64,000 bases of DNA from Bacteroidota bacterium (GCA_028876495.1 JAGWRO010000097.1:1-64000); one strand, 5' to 3'; counted from the first letter of the stretch, positions 46,937 through 55,720 are shown. Notes: generated by a model not told the origin, from the letters alone. Translations and numbers: made by a program.

Positions 46937-47071
46937 ATGAAAACCATTTTAAAACTTTTTTTAGTTGTCTTAGGATTCTTAACCATTTTATCAGGTTGTA
47001 GCGGATCAAAATATGCCTCAGGCGCACAACACAACCGCGGAGTAAATAACAGCCATTACAGCGGGTATTAA
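46937..47071 (+). CDS. Very small lipoprotein
   Basis: A 44-residue ORF too short for most gene callers. It starts MKTILKLFLVVLGFLTILSGC, a textbook lipoprotein signal peptide with lipobox LSGC. The mature part is only about 25 residues, rich in Ser, Gly, Asn and His (SKYASGAQHNRGVNNSHYS). Short lipoproteins of this type are common in Bacteroidota, and their function is mostly unknown. It follows eboF by about 100 bases and is followed by a 34-base element. Confidence 0.75.
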   Translation: MKTILKLFLVVLGFLTILSGCSGSKYASGAQHNRGVNNSHYSGY

Positions 47072-47091
47072 TTTATTTTTCGCTTTTTTGG

Positions 47092-47125
47092 TAAATAAAA
47101 ATCCTTCGAATTTGTTAGTTTACTG
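47092..47125 (+). repeat. 34-base dispersed element, copy 10
   Basis: TAAATAAAAATCC begins and AATTTGTTAGTTTACTG ends the copy, 34 bases. It lies directly upstream of pdeM. Confidence 0.85.
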
Positions 47126-47173
47126 ATAACAGAAAGGTGGAACAACACAATTCTTTATCTTGCCGCTAAAAAA

Positions 47174-47824
47174 TTGCCAGCGCCCGTTCGTTTTATATTT
47201 CATCAGCAAACACTCTGGCTTTCTGCAGCCCGTTGCATCTTTTGGGAAGAAGAAAGAGCGCTTATTCTTTCTGACCTGCATTTCGGGAAATCTGGGCACT
47301 TCAGAAAATCCGGCATCGGCATTCCACAAAATATTTTTAAAGAAGACCTGCAAAGATTATTTGCGCAGATCCAGTTTTTTAAACCCAAAATTGTATTAAT
47401 CGCCGGCGATATGTTTCATAGTGATGAAAATAAGGAAGCCGGTTTTTTCCTTAAATGGAGAAAAGATATACCGCAGACCGATTTTTATTTAATAAGAGGC
47501 AACCATGATATTTTGCCGGCGGGCTTTTACCAAAAAGCCAATATCACCGTCTTTGAAAATAAGTTAACTATAAAGGATTTTTGTTTCGCTCATGATGCCG
47601 CGGGTTGTGATGATAAATTATTTACTTTTTCAGGCCATATACATCCCGGCATCAAAATGAACGGAGCTGGAAATCAAAGCATCATGCTTCCCTGTTTTTA
47701 TTTTGGAGAGAAATACGCCGTATTACCCGCTTTCAGCGCGTTTACCGGGCTCGTAAAAATAAAACCGTCAACTAAAGATCATGTTTTTGCTTTGGTCGAG
47801 AACTCGGTTATTAAAATTCAATAA
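47174..47824 (+). CDS. pdeM: Ligase-associated DNA damage response endonuclease PdeM
   Basis: A calcineurin-like metallophosphoesterase of 216 residues. The five metal blocks are present: SDLHFGK, GDMFHS, RGNHD, FSGHIHPGIK and the central His in FAHDAAG. The N-terminal LWLSAARCIFWEEERALILSD is specific to PdeM, the nuclease that belongs to the same repair cluster as the ATP-dependent ligase and the Lhr helicase. Here it is detached from both by about 11 kb. The best start is TTG at 47174; the frame is open upstream to 47099 without a better codon. Confidence 0.88.
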   Translation: MPAPVRFIFHQQTLWLSAARCIFWEEERALILSDLHFGKSGHFRKSGIGIPQNIFKEDLQRLFAQIQFFKPKIVLIAGDMFHSDENKEAGFFLKWRKDIPQTDFYLIRGNHDILPAGFYQKANITVFENKLTIKDFCFAHDAAGCDDKLFTFSGHIHPGIKMNGAGNQSIMLPCFYFGEKYAVLPAFSAFTGLVKIKPSTKDHVFALVENSVIKIQ

Positions 47825-47835
47825 GAGAACCAAAA

Positions 47836-47869
47836 CAGTAAACAAAGAAATTTTACAGATTTTAATTTT
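47836..47869 (-). repeat. 34-base dispersed element, copy 11
   Basis: Reverse orientation; CAGTAAACAAAGAAA begins and GATTTTAATTTT ends the copy, 34 bases. It lies in the convergent gap between pdeM and the S41 peptidase. Confidence 0.8.
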
Positions 47870-47892
47870 GAAAAAAATCAATTCTTATACAA

Positions 47893-49362
47893 TTACCCAT
47901 CAGTCTTCTCGCGAATGATTTCTTTTACTTTTTCAATTTTTGTATCTACCCCTTTCAGAATGTCGCGCCAGTTGGGCCCTACAAAAATATCCGGTAAAAC
48001 GCCGGTTCCCTTTTCATGAACATGTTGGTATTGCACCAGCCTGAAGAAAGGAAGCCGCACTCTTATTTTGGTATTAGGAAGTGTAATGTCAGGAATCATA
48101 ATTCCTGAATTTCCATACCATCCGCCGCCTGTTTCTTCGCCCACCAATTTAATATTGTCCTGCCCTTTCACATCGCTGCAAAAAATGGATGATGCAGAAA
48201 AAGTAAGCCCGTTGGTAAGAATATAAATGTTGCCATTAAAATGATTTTTGCGTTTCGGTTTAAAGGTATGACGTTCCCAATATCCAAAATGATACCTGCC
48301 GTCTTTCTCTTTGTGGGTTACAAAAAGTAAACCGATGTTATTGAAAAATCCGTGCGAGATATAGCGGGTGTAAGGCGAAAAAGTTTTGCTGACGGCGTCT
48401 GCAGTATCCGACACTTTAAAAGGTGTATTTCGTAAATATTTGGTAAGAAAAACAGATTTAATAATATCACCACCACCATTGGCTCTTATATCAATTATTA
48501 AATTCTTTGTTTTGTTTCTTCGCATTTCACGGAAAGAATGGCGAAAAAAACTTTTCAGATGGCCCTTAGAAAAACCATTTATGGTCATTAACGCATAAGA
48601 TGAATCATATTGCAGGGATCGCGTATATTCAAGTTTTTCCTGATGCGTGTATTTTATTTTGTGTCTTTTCTTAATGAGCTTTTTCTTTTTAACACTATCT
48701 GAAACCGGCTGAAAATAAGGGATCACTGCATTTTCGGAATTGCCGGATGTATCAGTATAACTTACCTGGTAATTTTTATACAATCCAAATATGTTGCGAT
48801 GAAAATAGGGAAAATCAGAACTGAGGCGGATATAATTCACGTTTTCTGAATAGCCGTCTTCTACTAAAAAATGAAACATATAATTGATCATCTCCTGATT
48901 TTTTATCCCATTAATTGAAGTAATAAATGATCCGTTATTGATCATGCGTTTTTTACGATTAAGGTTTCCTATCACCATCATGGTATCTTTCCAAACTTTT
49001 AAATAAAGCGGAAAAGAAGGAATGATTTTATTTTTTATAAAATGATTCCAACCTTTACTCATATTGAAACTCGTATGCCCGCAATGAATTACAGAAGTGA
49101 GCGGCGCAATAATTTTCCACCCAAACTGGAGTTCTGTCATAGAATCCTGTATGGCATTATAGCCGGCGCCAAAATAATAATCCATACTGTCTTTGGAAGT
49201 ATACCAATAAATTGATGGATGTTTTTGTTCGAGAATATTACGCAATAAAGTATAATCTTCCTGTAATTGCTTCTTAGAATATTTCTTATTCGGATTATAA
49301 TTTTTTGAGACCGAGCAGGAAAAAAATAATGGTAAAAAAAACAAAAGATAATGTCGCCTCAT
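47893..49362 (-). CDS. S41-family peptidase, probable lipoprotein
   Basis: A 489-residue exported protease-like protein. The N-terminus RRHYLLFFLPLFFSC looks like a lipoprotein signal with a loose lipobox (FFSC). Residues 25-240 are an S41-typical helical and PDZ-like region. The peptidase core has NLIIDIRANGGG and the nucleophile block LTFSASSIFCSDVK, then GEETGGGWYGN. This is the C-terminal processing peptidase superfamily; the substrate is unknown. thiL lies 55 bases upstream on the same strand. Confidence 0.87.
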   Translation of the reverse strand: MRRHYLLFFLPLFFSCSVSKNYNPNKKYSKKQLQEDYTLLRNILEQKHPSIYWYTSKDSMDYYFGAGYNAIQDSMTELQFGWKIIAPLTSVIHCGHTSFNMSKGWNHFIKNKIIPSFPLYLKVWKDTMMVIGNLNRKKRMINNGSFITSINGIKNQEMINYMFHFLVEDGYSENVNYIRLSSDFPYFHRNIFGLYKNYQVSYTDTSGNSENAVIPYFQPVSDSVKKKKLIKKRHKIKYTHQEKLEYTRSLQYDSSYALMTINGFSKGHLKSFFRHSFREMRRNKTKNLIIDIRANGGGDIIKSVFLTKYLRNTPFKVSDTADAVSKTFSPYTRYISHGFFNNIGLLFVTHKEKDGRYHFGYWERHTFKPKRKNHFNGNIYILTNGLTFSASSIFCSDVKGQDNIKLVGEETGGGWYGNSGIMIPDITLPNTKIRVRLPFFRLVQYQHVHEKGTGVLPDIFVGPNWRDILKGVDTKIEKVKEIIREKTDG

Positions 49363-49417
49363 GATTTATAACCCTAATAAAATTGTTACGATAATAATTA
49401 ATTTGATTTTAAAAAAA

Positions 49418-50449
49418 TCATTTAAGCGCATTCCATCCCTGTGCAGTTAGCGGATGCGTGTTACCACCTTTAGTAATAATAACAGACCCTTTTTCTTTTT
49501 CAGTGATATAGCCAATAATGCTGATGTTGGGATTCTCAGATATCTTTTCAAAATCATTTTGATCAACGGTGAAAAGCAATTCATAATCTTCGCCGCCGCT
49601 TAAGGCACAAGCCGTAGGGTCTACCTCAAGTTTATAAGCAAACTGACGTGCCATTTCGTTTACCGGAATTTTTTCTTCGTACAACACGCAACCAGCTTCA
49701 CTTTTTTTACAGATATGCAAAAGTTCACTGCTTAAGCCATCACTGATATCAATCATTGAAGTAGGTTGTATTTCCTTCTCCGCAAAAAATTCAATAATAT
49801 CTCTGCGTGCTTCCGGTTTTAAAATTCTTCCAACAATATAATCCTGGTTTTCGAGATCAGGTTGAACGCCCTTGGTTTCAAGAAAAACTTTCTTTTCTCT
49901 TTCAAGCAAGGTCAATCCCAGGAACGCTCCACCGAGTTCCCCGCTCACACAAATAAGATCCCCTTTCTTAGCGCCGCTTCGTGTAACAAATTTATTGGGC
50001 GCTACTTCGCCTATTGCTGTCACGCAAATAATAAAACCTTTTTGCGAAGAAGTAGTATCACCTCCAACCAAATCCACATTGTATTTATCACACGCTGCAT
50101 ACACCCCTTCATAAAACTCATTCAACGCCTCTACGCTGAAACGATTGCTAAATGCAAGGCTCATGGTAATTTGTGCCGGTGAAGCATTCATCGCATATAC
50201 GTCGCTGAGGTTTACAATTACGCTTTTATAGCCAAGGTGTTTTAAAGGAGTGTACATCAAATCAAAATGAATTCCTTCTACCAGCATATCGGTTGTAACC
50301 ACCGTTTGTTTTCCAAAATGATCTATAACAGCAGCATCATCGCCCACTGCCAAAATAGTGGAAGCATTTCTTATTTCATTATTTTTCGTAAGGTGATCTA
50401 TCAGGCCAAACTCGCCAAGCGAGGAAACTTCAGTTCTTTCCGGATTCAT
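49418..50449 (-). CDS. thiL: Thiamine-monophosphate kinase
   Basis: ThiL phosphorylates thiamine monophosphate to the active cofactor thiamine diphosphate. Of its 343 residues, GEFGLIDHL opens the protein, AVGDDAAVI binds magnesium and ATP, and TTDMLVEGIHFDLMY, GGDTTSSQKG, DISDGLSSELLHI and SGGEDYELLFTV follow in standard order. It shares the AIRS/PurM-like fold with SelD. No other thiamine genes are next to it. A -7 element (50482-50489) lies upstream. Confidence 0.96.
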   Translation of the reverse strand: MNPERTEVSSLGEFGLIDHLTKNNEIRNASTILAVGDDAAVIDHFGKQTVVTTDMLVEGIHFDLMYTPLKHLGYKSVIVNLSDVYAMNASPAQITMSLAFSNRFSVEALNEFYEGVYAACDKYNVDLVGGDTTSSQKGFIICVTAIGEVAPNKFVTRSGAKKGDLICVSGELGGAFLGLTLLEREKKVFLETKGVQPDLENQDYIVGRILKPEARRDIIEFFAEKEIQPTSMIDISDGLSSELLHICKKSEAGCVLYEEKIPVNEMARQFAYKLEVDPTACALSGGEDYELLFTVDQNDFEKISENPNISIIGYITEKEKGSVIITKGGNTHPLTAQGWNALK

Positions 50450-50474
50450 TTTTATCTTTTAAACATTGAAACTA

Positions 50475-50508
50475 TAGTAAACAAAGTTAATTCCAATTTT
50501 TTGAAGCG
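50475..50508 (-). repeat. Degenerate 34-base element overlapping the thiL promoter
   Basis: Reverse orientation: TAGTAAACAAAG begins it and AATTTTTTGAAG stands for the left arm. The right arm is well kept and overlaps the thiL -7 element. Confidence 0.4.
50482..50489 (-). promoter_or_regulatory. -7 promoter element for thiL
   Basis: The minus strand reads TAACTTTG, about 33 bases before the thiL ATG. Confidence 0.4.
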
Positions 50509-50550
50509 ATAAAAATTAGAAATTGAACGAATTTGTTGGTTCGCTATAAA

Positions 50551-50582
50551 TAGAAAAGGCCCCATGCATTTGCATGAAGCCT
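50551..50582 (-). terminator. Terminator after the PspC gene
   Basis: On the minus strand, AGGC and CATGC pair with GCATG and GCCT around a short loop, with a 2x2 internal loop. The stem is followed by TTTTC on that strand. Confidence 0.6.
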
Positions 50583-50606
50583 GTCCAACTAAACATCCAA
50601 AAAGAT

Positions 50607-52850
50607 TTAGATGTACATTATAAATGTATAGTTCTCTGGTATTTTTTGTTCGTGATTATTTTGATATAAAGCGGTTCCTTTATTTAATTTTTCGAGCTTT
50701 TGATTGATTTCCTGTTTTTCCTTTTGCAATGAATCTTTCATTTTCCTGAGTTCGTCTTCATGGAGAGCTTTTAAAGAATCCACTTTTTGTTCCATAGTCT
50801 GAATTTGCTTTTCCTGTGTCTTTTTTATAGAATCAATACTCTGGTTGTAGCGGTAGCCGCCATCGTTCTGGCCCGGATTTACATTGTTGTCCTGGGAACT
50901 GTTCCAATCGCTGTTATTTTCATCTGAACGACGGCCATCTAAGGTGTAAAGTCCATCTTCTTTCATCACGTATTGCACTCCCTTTTCATAATTAAAATCC
51001 CCATTGTTATCATTGTAGTCGTACCAATCATAGTTATTCCTCCAAAAACCTTCGATCCTCACCGTGTTCCAATGCTCAAAATTTCTGTTGATTTTAATAT
51101 AATGACCAACGGGTACTGCAACAGTAACCTCCACATATTGGTTCCTGAATTTGTCGGTCGTATTGATGGCTATTGACCTGTCCATCATCAACAATGAATC
51201 ATTCTGCGAAATGTTGAAATGAATGAGCGAGGCTAATGTATCCGCATTTCTCCTGGTGCTTCCGTTGCAAAGTTTCACTGCGCTAACTTCAAAACTATCT
51301 GAAGTGGATTTAGTAATTCTTATTCTTACATTGGTAATATAAGCGGTATCGTCGTCTATTCCAAAAGTGGCAAAGGGTTCCAGCCTGAACCAACTATTAT
51401 ACCTGTTGTAACTGTTATTCTGAAAAGGCATCACTTCAAGGCTGCTAACATGCGGATTAGTTAATTCAATATTTTGAACATTCATTGAGTTTACACTTCT
51501 GAAATCACGACCGATTGAAATCAATAACCCGATAAAAGACGCAATTCCTACAATCCAAAGACCTACAAATGACCAGCGCATTAATTTATTGCTCTTTTTG
51601 ATACGCGCAAATCTCCTGATGATAAAAGTGATAATTCCGATAACGGGCACGGCAATAAAGAAGATCAAAGTGCCCCATGCAAAAATTGTTTGCCAGCCGT
51701 TAGTCAGCACAAAATCTTTTAAAGGAAATAAGCCTATCGCAGCAGTTGCAATAGCAAATAATGCCACAATGATTGCCAGTGCCACACAGCCCAAAATAAA
51801 GTACACAAATATTTTAACAAGTGTAGCGATAACGTTTCCAATTGCACCAGATGAACGATGAGCTACGTAATGAACATCTTTACCAAGTTCTGCTCCTTTT
51901 TCTTTTGCGGCAGCGCCGGCTTCCATTCCCATTTTACCCACTTTTTCGCCTACTTCTTTTCCCATTTTGCCTACTCTTTCACCTACTTCCTGCATTTCTT
52001 TTAAAACTGAATTTTTGATAGAATTCAAATCGATCTTTTCACCTTTCATTTCAAGCTTTTCGCTCGTTGTTGTTGCTTCAGGAATTACCAGCCACAAAAT
52101 AATATAGATAAGAAATGAGCCGGGGCTGAATGTAAAGCTGACGAAATGAGGGAAAGTCAGTGGTCCGAAATGCCCCCACCTGAAAAAGAAGGAGATAAAC
52201 GGAATCAAAAATATAGCTCTTGGAATCCATGGATTGATATTAAAATAACTTCCTATTCCGCTACATACACCGGCAATTATTTTACCATCCGGGTTGCGGT
52301 ATAACCTTTTTCTTACACCATTTTCAATCATATTGCTTCCCGGAACAAATGCCCACAAAAGAATATAAGCCAGGAATCCGACACCTGAAATGATAAATAA
52401 TATCCTGACAAAAACCGGGTCTATACCAAAGTAAGCAGCAATACCGCTACAAACGCCACCAAGGATCTTATTATTCTCATCACGATAAAGACGTTTGCCT
52501 TTCCAGCTCCAGTCGCCCTGGAAATAGTTTTCACCTTTTCCTTCCTTTGAATAGGAAGACTTGCCATTTTCTGTTTCGCCCTGCTCCGCTTCTTCCAATT
52601 GTTCCGGCCGGCCCATGTTATTTATAATTGCATTTACGTCATCATCCGTAATACAGGTGCTTCCACCCTTTAAACGTTCCTGGAACAATTCGCTGATGCG
52701 GCTTTCAATATCATTGATGATCTCATCTTTCCCTTCTTCATTGGCAAAATAGCGGCGCAGGCTTTCTATATATTGTTGCAGCAACTCATAAGAACTTTCT
52801 TCAATCGGTACTATCGTACCCTGAAAATTTATATTTATTACCTTTTTCAT
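50607..52850 (-). CDS. Membrane protein with two PspC domains
   Basis: A protein of about 747 residues from the ATG at 52850 (MKKVININFQGTIVPIEES). An N-terminal globular region (INDIESRISELFQERLK) is followed by two PspC domains in tandem, RLYRDENNKILGGVCSGIAA and RLYRNPDGKIIAGVCSGIGS, each with a membrane helix (FLAYILLWAFVPGS). Further helices follow and a beta-rich C-terminal domain. The end is a low-complexity, coiled-coil tail (EQKVDSLKALHEDELRKM). PspC proteins sense or buffer envelope stress. The PadR repressor gene lies 11 bases upstream and probably controls it. Confidence 0.9.
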   Translation of the reverse strand: MKKVININFQGTIVPIEESSYELLQQYIESLRRYFANEEGKDEIINDIESRISELFQERLKGGSTCITDDDVNAIINNMGRPEQLEEAEQGETENGKSSYSKEGKGENYFQGDWSWKGKRLYRDENNKILGGVCSGIAAYFGIDPVFVRILFIISGVGFLAYILLWAFVPGSNMIENGVRKRLYRNPDGKIIAGVCSGIGSYFNINPWIPRAIFLIPFISFFFRWGHFGPLTFPHFVSFTFSPGSFLIYIILWLVIPEATTTSEKLEMKGEKIDLNSIKNSVLKEMQEVGERVGKMGKEVGEKVGKMGMEAGAAAKEKGAELGKDVHYVAHRSSGAIGNVIATLVKIFVYFILGCVALAIIVALFAIATAAIGLFPLKDFVLTNGWQTIFAWGTLIFFIAVPVIGIITFIIRRFARIKKSNKLMRWSFVGLWIVGIASFIGLLISIGRDFRSVNSMNVQNIELTNPHVSSLEVMPFQNNSYNRYNSWFRLEPFATFGIDDDTAYITNVRIRITKSTSDSFEVSAVKLCNGSTRRNADTLASLIHFNISQNDSLLMMDRSIAINTTDKFRNQYVEVTVAVPVGHYIKINRNFEHWNTVRIEGFWRNNYDWYDYNDNNGDFNYEKGVQYVMKEDGLYTLDGRRSDENNSDWNSSQDNNVNPGQNDGGYRYNQSIDSIKKTQEKQIQTMEQKVDSLKALHEDELRKMKDSLQKEKQEINQKLEKLNKGTALYQNNHEQKIPENYTFIMYI

Positions 52851-52861
52851 TTTAGTTCGAT

Positions 52862-53218
52862 TTATTGGTTGTTTGTTGATTCTGAATTTTTGTTTTTGCC
52901 CGTTATAGTTTCCACCGCGCCGGCCAGTTCGAGCCATGTTGCTTCCAGTTCTTCATAAAATTTTGCACCTTTTTCTGTGAGTGAAAAATATTTTCTTGGA
53001 GGCCCACTGTTGCTTTCAACCCAGCGATACGTAAGAAACTCAGCATTTTTTAATCTTGTAAGCAAAGGATATAATGTTCCTTCCAGGATATTGAGGTTAG
53101 CAGATTTCATCATGTCTATTATATCACTCGGGTAAGCTTCTCCCAGTTTTATGATCGACAAAATGCAAAACTCCAAAACCCCTTTTCGCATCTGGCTTGC
53201 TGTGTTATCAATGTTCAT
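52862..53218 (-). CDS. PadR-family transcriptional regulator
   Basis: A 118-residue winged-helix repressor. MRKGVLEFCILSIIKLGEAYPSDI, LNILEGTLYPLLTRLKNAEFLTYRW and SGPPRKYFSLTEKGAKF are the standard PadR N-terminal domain. The second domain is very short (one helix) as in the PadR-s1-like subgroup that pairs with PspC membrane proteins. It is the first gene of the pair and likely autoregulates through the palindrome in its promoter. Confidence 0.93.
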   Translation of the reverse strand: MNIDNTASQMRKGVLEFCILSIIKLGEAYPSDIIDMMKSANLNILEGTLYPLLTRLKNAEFLTYRWVESNSGPPRKYFSLTEKGAKFYEELEATWLELAGAVETITGKNKNSESTNNQ

Positions 53219-53258
53219 GTTATTGGTTTTTAATCTGGAGACTATTTAAATTCCAATA

Positions 53259-53289
53259 CAAATATAAGATGTTTTACAATACTATGCAA
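53259..53289 (-). promoter_or_regulatory. padR-pspC promoter with both boxes
   Basis: On the minus strand a TTG (53287-53289) and TATATTTG (53259-53266) are separated by 20 bases. The imperfect palindrome TATGCAATACATA (53284-53296) covers the -33 region and could be a PadR operator. Confidence 0.6.
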
Positions 53290-53522
53290 TACATAATACC
53301 TGTTTTTTGAAGGTAGCACACAATAGCAAGGAGCTAATTTTGGGCTAAAACCCTTTCCAGCAAAGAGTCTCAGAAGTAATCTGGAAAAATAAGAGAAGGA
53401 AAAATTATTACAAAAGGAAAAATAGAAGTATGAATGGCATTTGTAAGCGGTTTATAAGAAGTTAACAGATCAAATCTTTGACCGCATTATAGGAACATTT
53501 TGAAAACTGAAAAAGGAAGAGT

Positions 53523-53556
53523 GTGTAAACAAAACAAAAAAGAAATTTTTTTTCCA
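53523..53556 (-). repeat. Degenerate 34-base element
   Basis: GTGTAAACAAAACAAA begins it and AATTTTTTTT stands for the A-rich arm. It lies near the 3' end of paaG. Confidence 0.4.
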
Positions 53557-53588
53557 ACCCGGAAACATTTCCAACGATTCTAAAGCAA

Positions 53589-54365
53589 TCAGTCTCCTTT
53601 AAAATCGGCTTTTCGTTTTTCAATAAACGCTGCAACACCTTCTTTAAAATCGTTGGTAGCAGCAGCTTTCTGCTGTAGCAAATCTTCAGTTGTCAATTGC
53701 TGATCCAAATCCTGCTGCAAACTTTTATTGAGCGCATCTTTTGTAAAAGCCAAAGCGCGCGTAGGTAATTGTGAAAGTTCAATCGCCATATTTTCGGCTT
53801 CTTTGGCAAACACATCATCGGCAAAACATTTATAAATCATTCCTATTCTTTCGGCTTCTTTAGCTAAAATTTTATCACCAAGCATCATGATAGCAGACGC
53901 TTTTCCAAAACCAATCAATCGTGGCAAAAAATAAGTTCCGCCACTGTCCGGTATCAACCCGATCTTACTAAATGCCTGGATAAATGAAGCGCTTTCGGCC
54001 GCAATAACTACATCGCAACACAAAGCAATATTAGCGCCTGCTCCGGCAGCAACTCCGTTTACAACGGCCAAAACAGGCTTGCTCAAATTCCTGATCTTTT
54101 TTATAGTGGGATTATAATGTTCCGATAGAATTTGATCCATTCCGGGACCATTTGGATCAATCACTTCTGAAAGATCCTGGCCAGCGCTAAATGCTTTTCC
54201 CGTACCTGTGATACATACACAACGAATGGAAATATTGGTCTCACATTCATCCAACTTTTCCTGCAATTCCAACGCCATTTCTCGGTTGAAAGCATTGTAC
54301 TTTTGAGGGCGGTTAAGTGTTATAAACGCAATCGAATTTTTTATTTCAAAAAGAATGGATGTCAT
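53589..54365 (-). CDS. paaG: 1,2-epoxyphenylacetyl-CoA isomerase / enoyl-CoA hydratase-family protein PaaG
   Basis: This crotonase-fold enzyme isomerises ring-1,2-epoxyphenylacetyl-CoA to the oxepin form. Of its 258 residues, IAFITLNRPQKYNAFN, GKAFSAGQDLSEV (oxyanion loop), VNGVAAGAGANIALCCD and KIGLIPDSGGTYFLPRLIG are present; the Asp in IPDSGG fits PaaG rather than a classic hydratase with Glu. PaaF cannot be fully excluded. It is the last gene of the paa operon, 45 bases after paaD. Confidence 0.88.
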   Translation of the reverse strand: MTSILFEIKNSIAFITLNRPQKYNAFNREMALELQEKLDECETNISIRCVCITGTGKAFSAGQDLSEVIDPNGPGMDQILSEHYNPTIKKIRNLSKPVLAVVNGVAAGAGANIALCCDVVIAAESASFIQAFSKIGLIPDSGGTYFLPRLIGFGKASAIMMLGDKILAKEAERIGMIYKCFADDVFAKEAENMAIELSQLPTRALAFTKDALNKSLQQDLDQQLTTEDLLQQKAAATNDFKEGVAAFIEKRKADFKGD

Positions 54366-54410
54366 GGAGTTCTTATAAAATGTTTACGCTAGTATTAAAA
54401 CCCAAGTTAA

Positions 54411-54941
54411 TCAATGACATTTAAAATAATCAAAAGGTTCACCGCAATCATTGCATTTATAAAGCGCTTTACAAGCAGTGGAACCAAATTCACTGATAAC
54501 TTTTGTATTGATAGAATGACAATGCGGACATTCAACATTTATATTTTCTAAATAATTTTTGTCAAAAGTTTTCGCTACCGGCGGCGCAATTCCGTAAGCT
54601 TTTAATTTATCTTTTCCTTCATCCGTCATCCAATCGGTTGTCCAGGCAGGAGAAAGCTGGTGAGTAATTTTTATATTAGTAAAGCCATTGTCTGAAAGCG
54701 CTTTTCGAATATTCATTCCTATAAAATCCATTGCCGGGCAGCCACTGTAAGTCGGTGTAATAATTACTTCCATCCTATCATCTTGCATTTTTACATCACG
54801 CACAATTCCGAGGTCCAGCACCGACAAAACAGGTATTTCAGGATCGGTTACCGAGCTTAAAATATTCCATATTTTTTCTTCTTCATCAGAATAGGTATGG
54901 GCGATATTTTGTTTCATCTGGTTCATATTAATTTTTACCAT
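54411..54941 (-). CDS. paaD: Phenylacetyl-CoA epoxidase subunit PaaD
   Basis: PaaD is a MIP18/DUF59-type iron-sulfur assembly factor for the epoxidase. Its 176 residues begin with the DUF59 domain (SVTDPEIPVLSVLDLGIV, TYSGCPAMDFIG). The C-terminal zinc-ribbon-like part has CPHC, ACKALYKC and CGEPFDYFKCH cysteines. The gene overlaps the end of paaC by 7 bases, a sign of translational coupling. The order paaC-paaD is standard for this pathway. Confidence 0.94.
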   Translation of the reverse strand: MVKINMNQMKQNIAHTYSDEEEKIWNILSSVTDPEIPVLSVLDLGIVRDVKMQDDRMEVIITPTYSGCPAMDFIGMNIRKALSDNGFTNIKITHQLSPAWTTDWMTDEGKDKLKAYGIAPPVAKTFDKNYLENINVECPHCHSINTKVISEFGSTACKALYKCNDCGEPFDYFKCH

Positions 54942-55720
54942 TCCAACCCGGGATAGGCTCTTTGCATAAACTGCATTTCTGCAAGAATGTAGCCGAGGTG
55001 TTCCGTGTGAATGCCGTTTTTGCCACCACTTTGCATCCAGCTTTCGCCGGGAACTGCAAGCGTTCCTTCTTTAAAAACGGAATTGACTTTTTCCAGCCAA
55101 TCATTTTTTATACTACTAACGTCAACGAATACACTATTTTTTACATCAGCTTCAAAATCAGCAGGAACAAACATTTCGCCGGTGTAGGGCCAAAGATCTT
55201 CAATTGCTTTTTCGATTGTCTTTTTACTTTCTTCTGTTCCATCACCTAATCTTATTATCCAATCGCTGCTCCATTTTACATGATACGTAACTTCTTTCAA
55301 AGATTTCTCAGCAATAGCAGCCAGTTGTTTATCACTTGAATAAATCAACTTCTGGTAAAAATAAAATTGCCACGTACTGAAGAAAAAAACTTTGCCAATG
55401 GTTTTAGCCCAATCCTCATTGGGAAGTTCTGTTATCAATAAATTTTTAAACTCATGTGCATCTCTTAAATAAGCCAGGTCGTCTTCGGTAATTTTTTTAT
55501 CCTTTTGATTTGTTATCAATTCCGCTGCATATTGGTAAAAATTCCTTGCCTGCCCTATTAAGTCAAGCGCAATATTTGTGATGGCAATATCCTGCTCAAG
55601 CATAGGCCCGTGGCCCGTCCACTCGCTCAACCGATGTCCCATAATTAATGAACTATCAGCAAAAAAAAGAGTAAAATCCACTAAATCATTTTGGGCATTA
55701 TTTGTTGGTTTACTGTCCAT
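54935..55720 (-). CDS. paaC: Phenylacetyl-CoA epoxidase subunit PaaC
   Basis: PaaC is the structural ferritin-like subunit that pairs with PaaA in the epoxidase. Of its 261 residues, LFFADSSLIMGHRLSEWTGHG, LEQDIAITNIALDLIGQAR and EVTYHVKWSSDWIIRLGDGTEESK are hallmarks. The first 14 residues (MDSKPTNNAQNDLV) are not conserved in the family as I know it, and their DNA carries the right arm of a 34-base element. It lies 25 bases after paaB. Confidence 0.94.
   Translation of the reverse strand: MDSKPTNNAQNDLVDFTLFFADSSLIMGHRLSEWTGHGPMLEQDIAITNIALDLIGQARNFYQYAAELITNQKDKKITEDDLAYLRDAHEFKNLLITELPNEDWAKTIGKVFFFSTWQFYFYQKLIYSSDKQLAAIAEKSLKEVTYHVKWSSDWIIRLGDGTEESKKTIEKAIEDLWPYTGEMFVPADFEADVKNSVFVDVSSIKNDWLEKVNSVFKEGTLAVPGESWMQSGGKNGIHTEHLGYILAEMQFMQRAYPGLEW
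55682..55715 (+). repeat. 34-base element right arm inside the paaC coding start
   Basis: TTATTTGTTGGTTTACTG at 55698-55715 matches the right arm almost perfectly, but the left arm is diverged. The stretch encodes residues 2-13 of PaaC on the opposite strand. Confidence 0.5.

Larger units (their letters stand above)
53219..53588. other. 370-base gap between padR and paaG
   Basis: The padR promoter lies at its left end (53259-53289). A degenerate 34-base element lies at 53523-53556. In between I see no ORF of interest, hairpin terminator or RNA gene. Confidence 0.5.
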
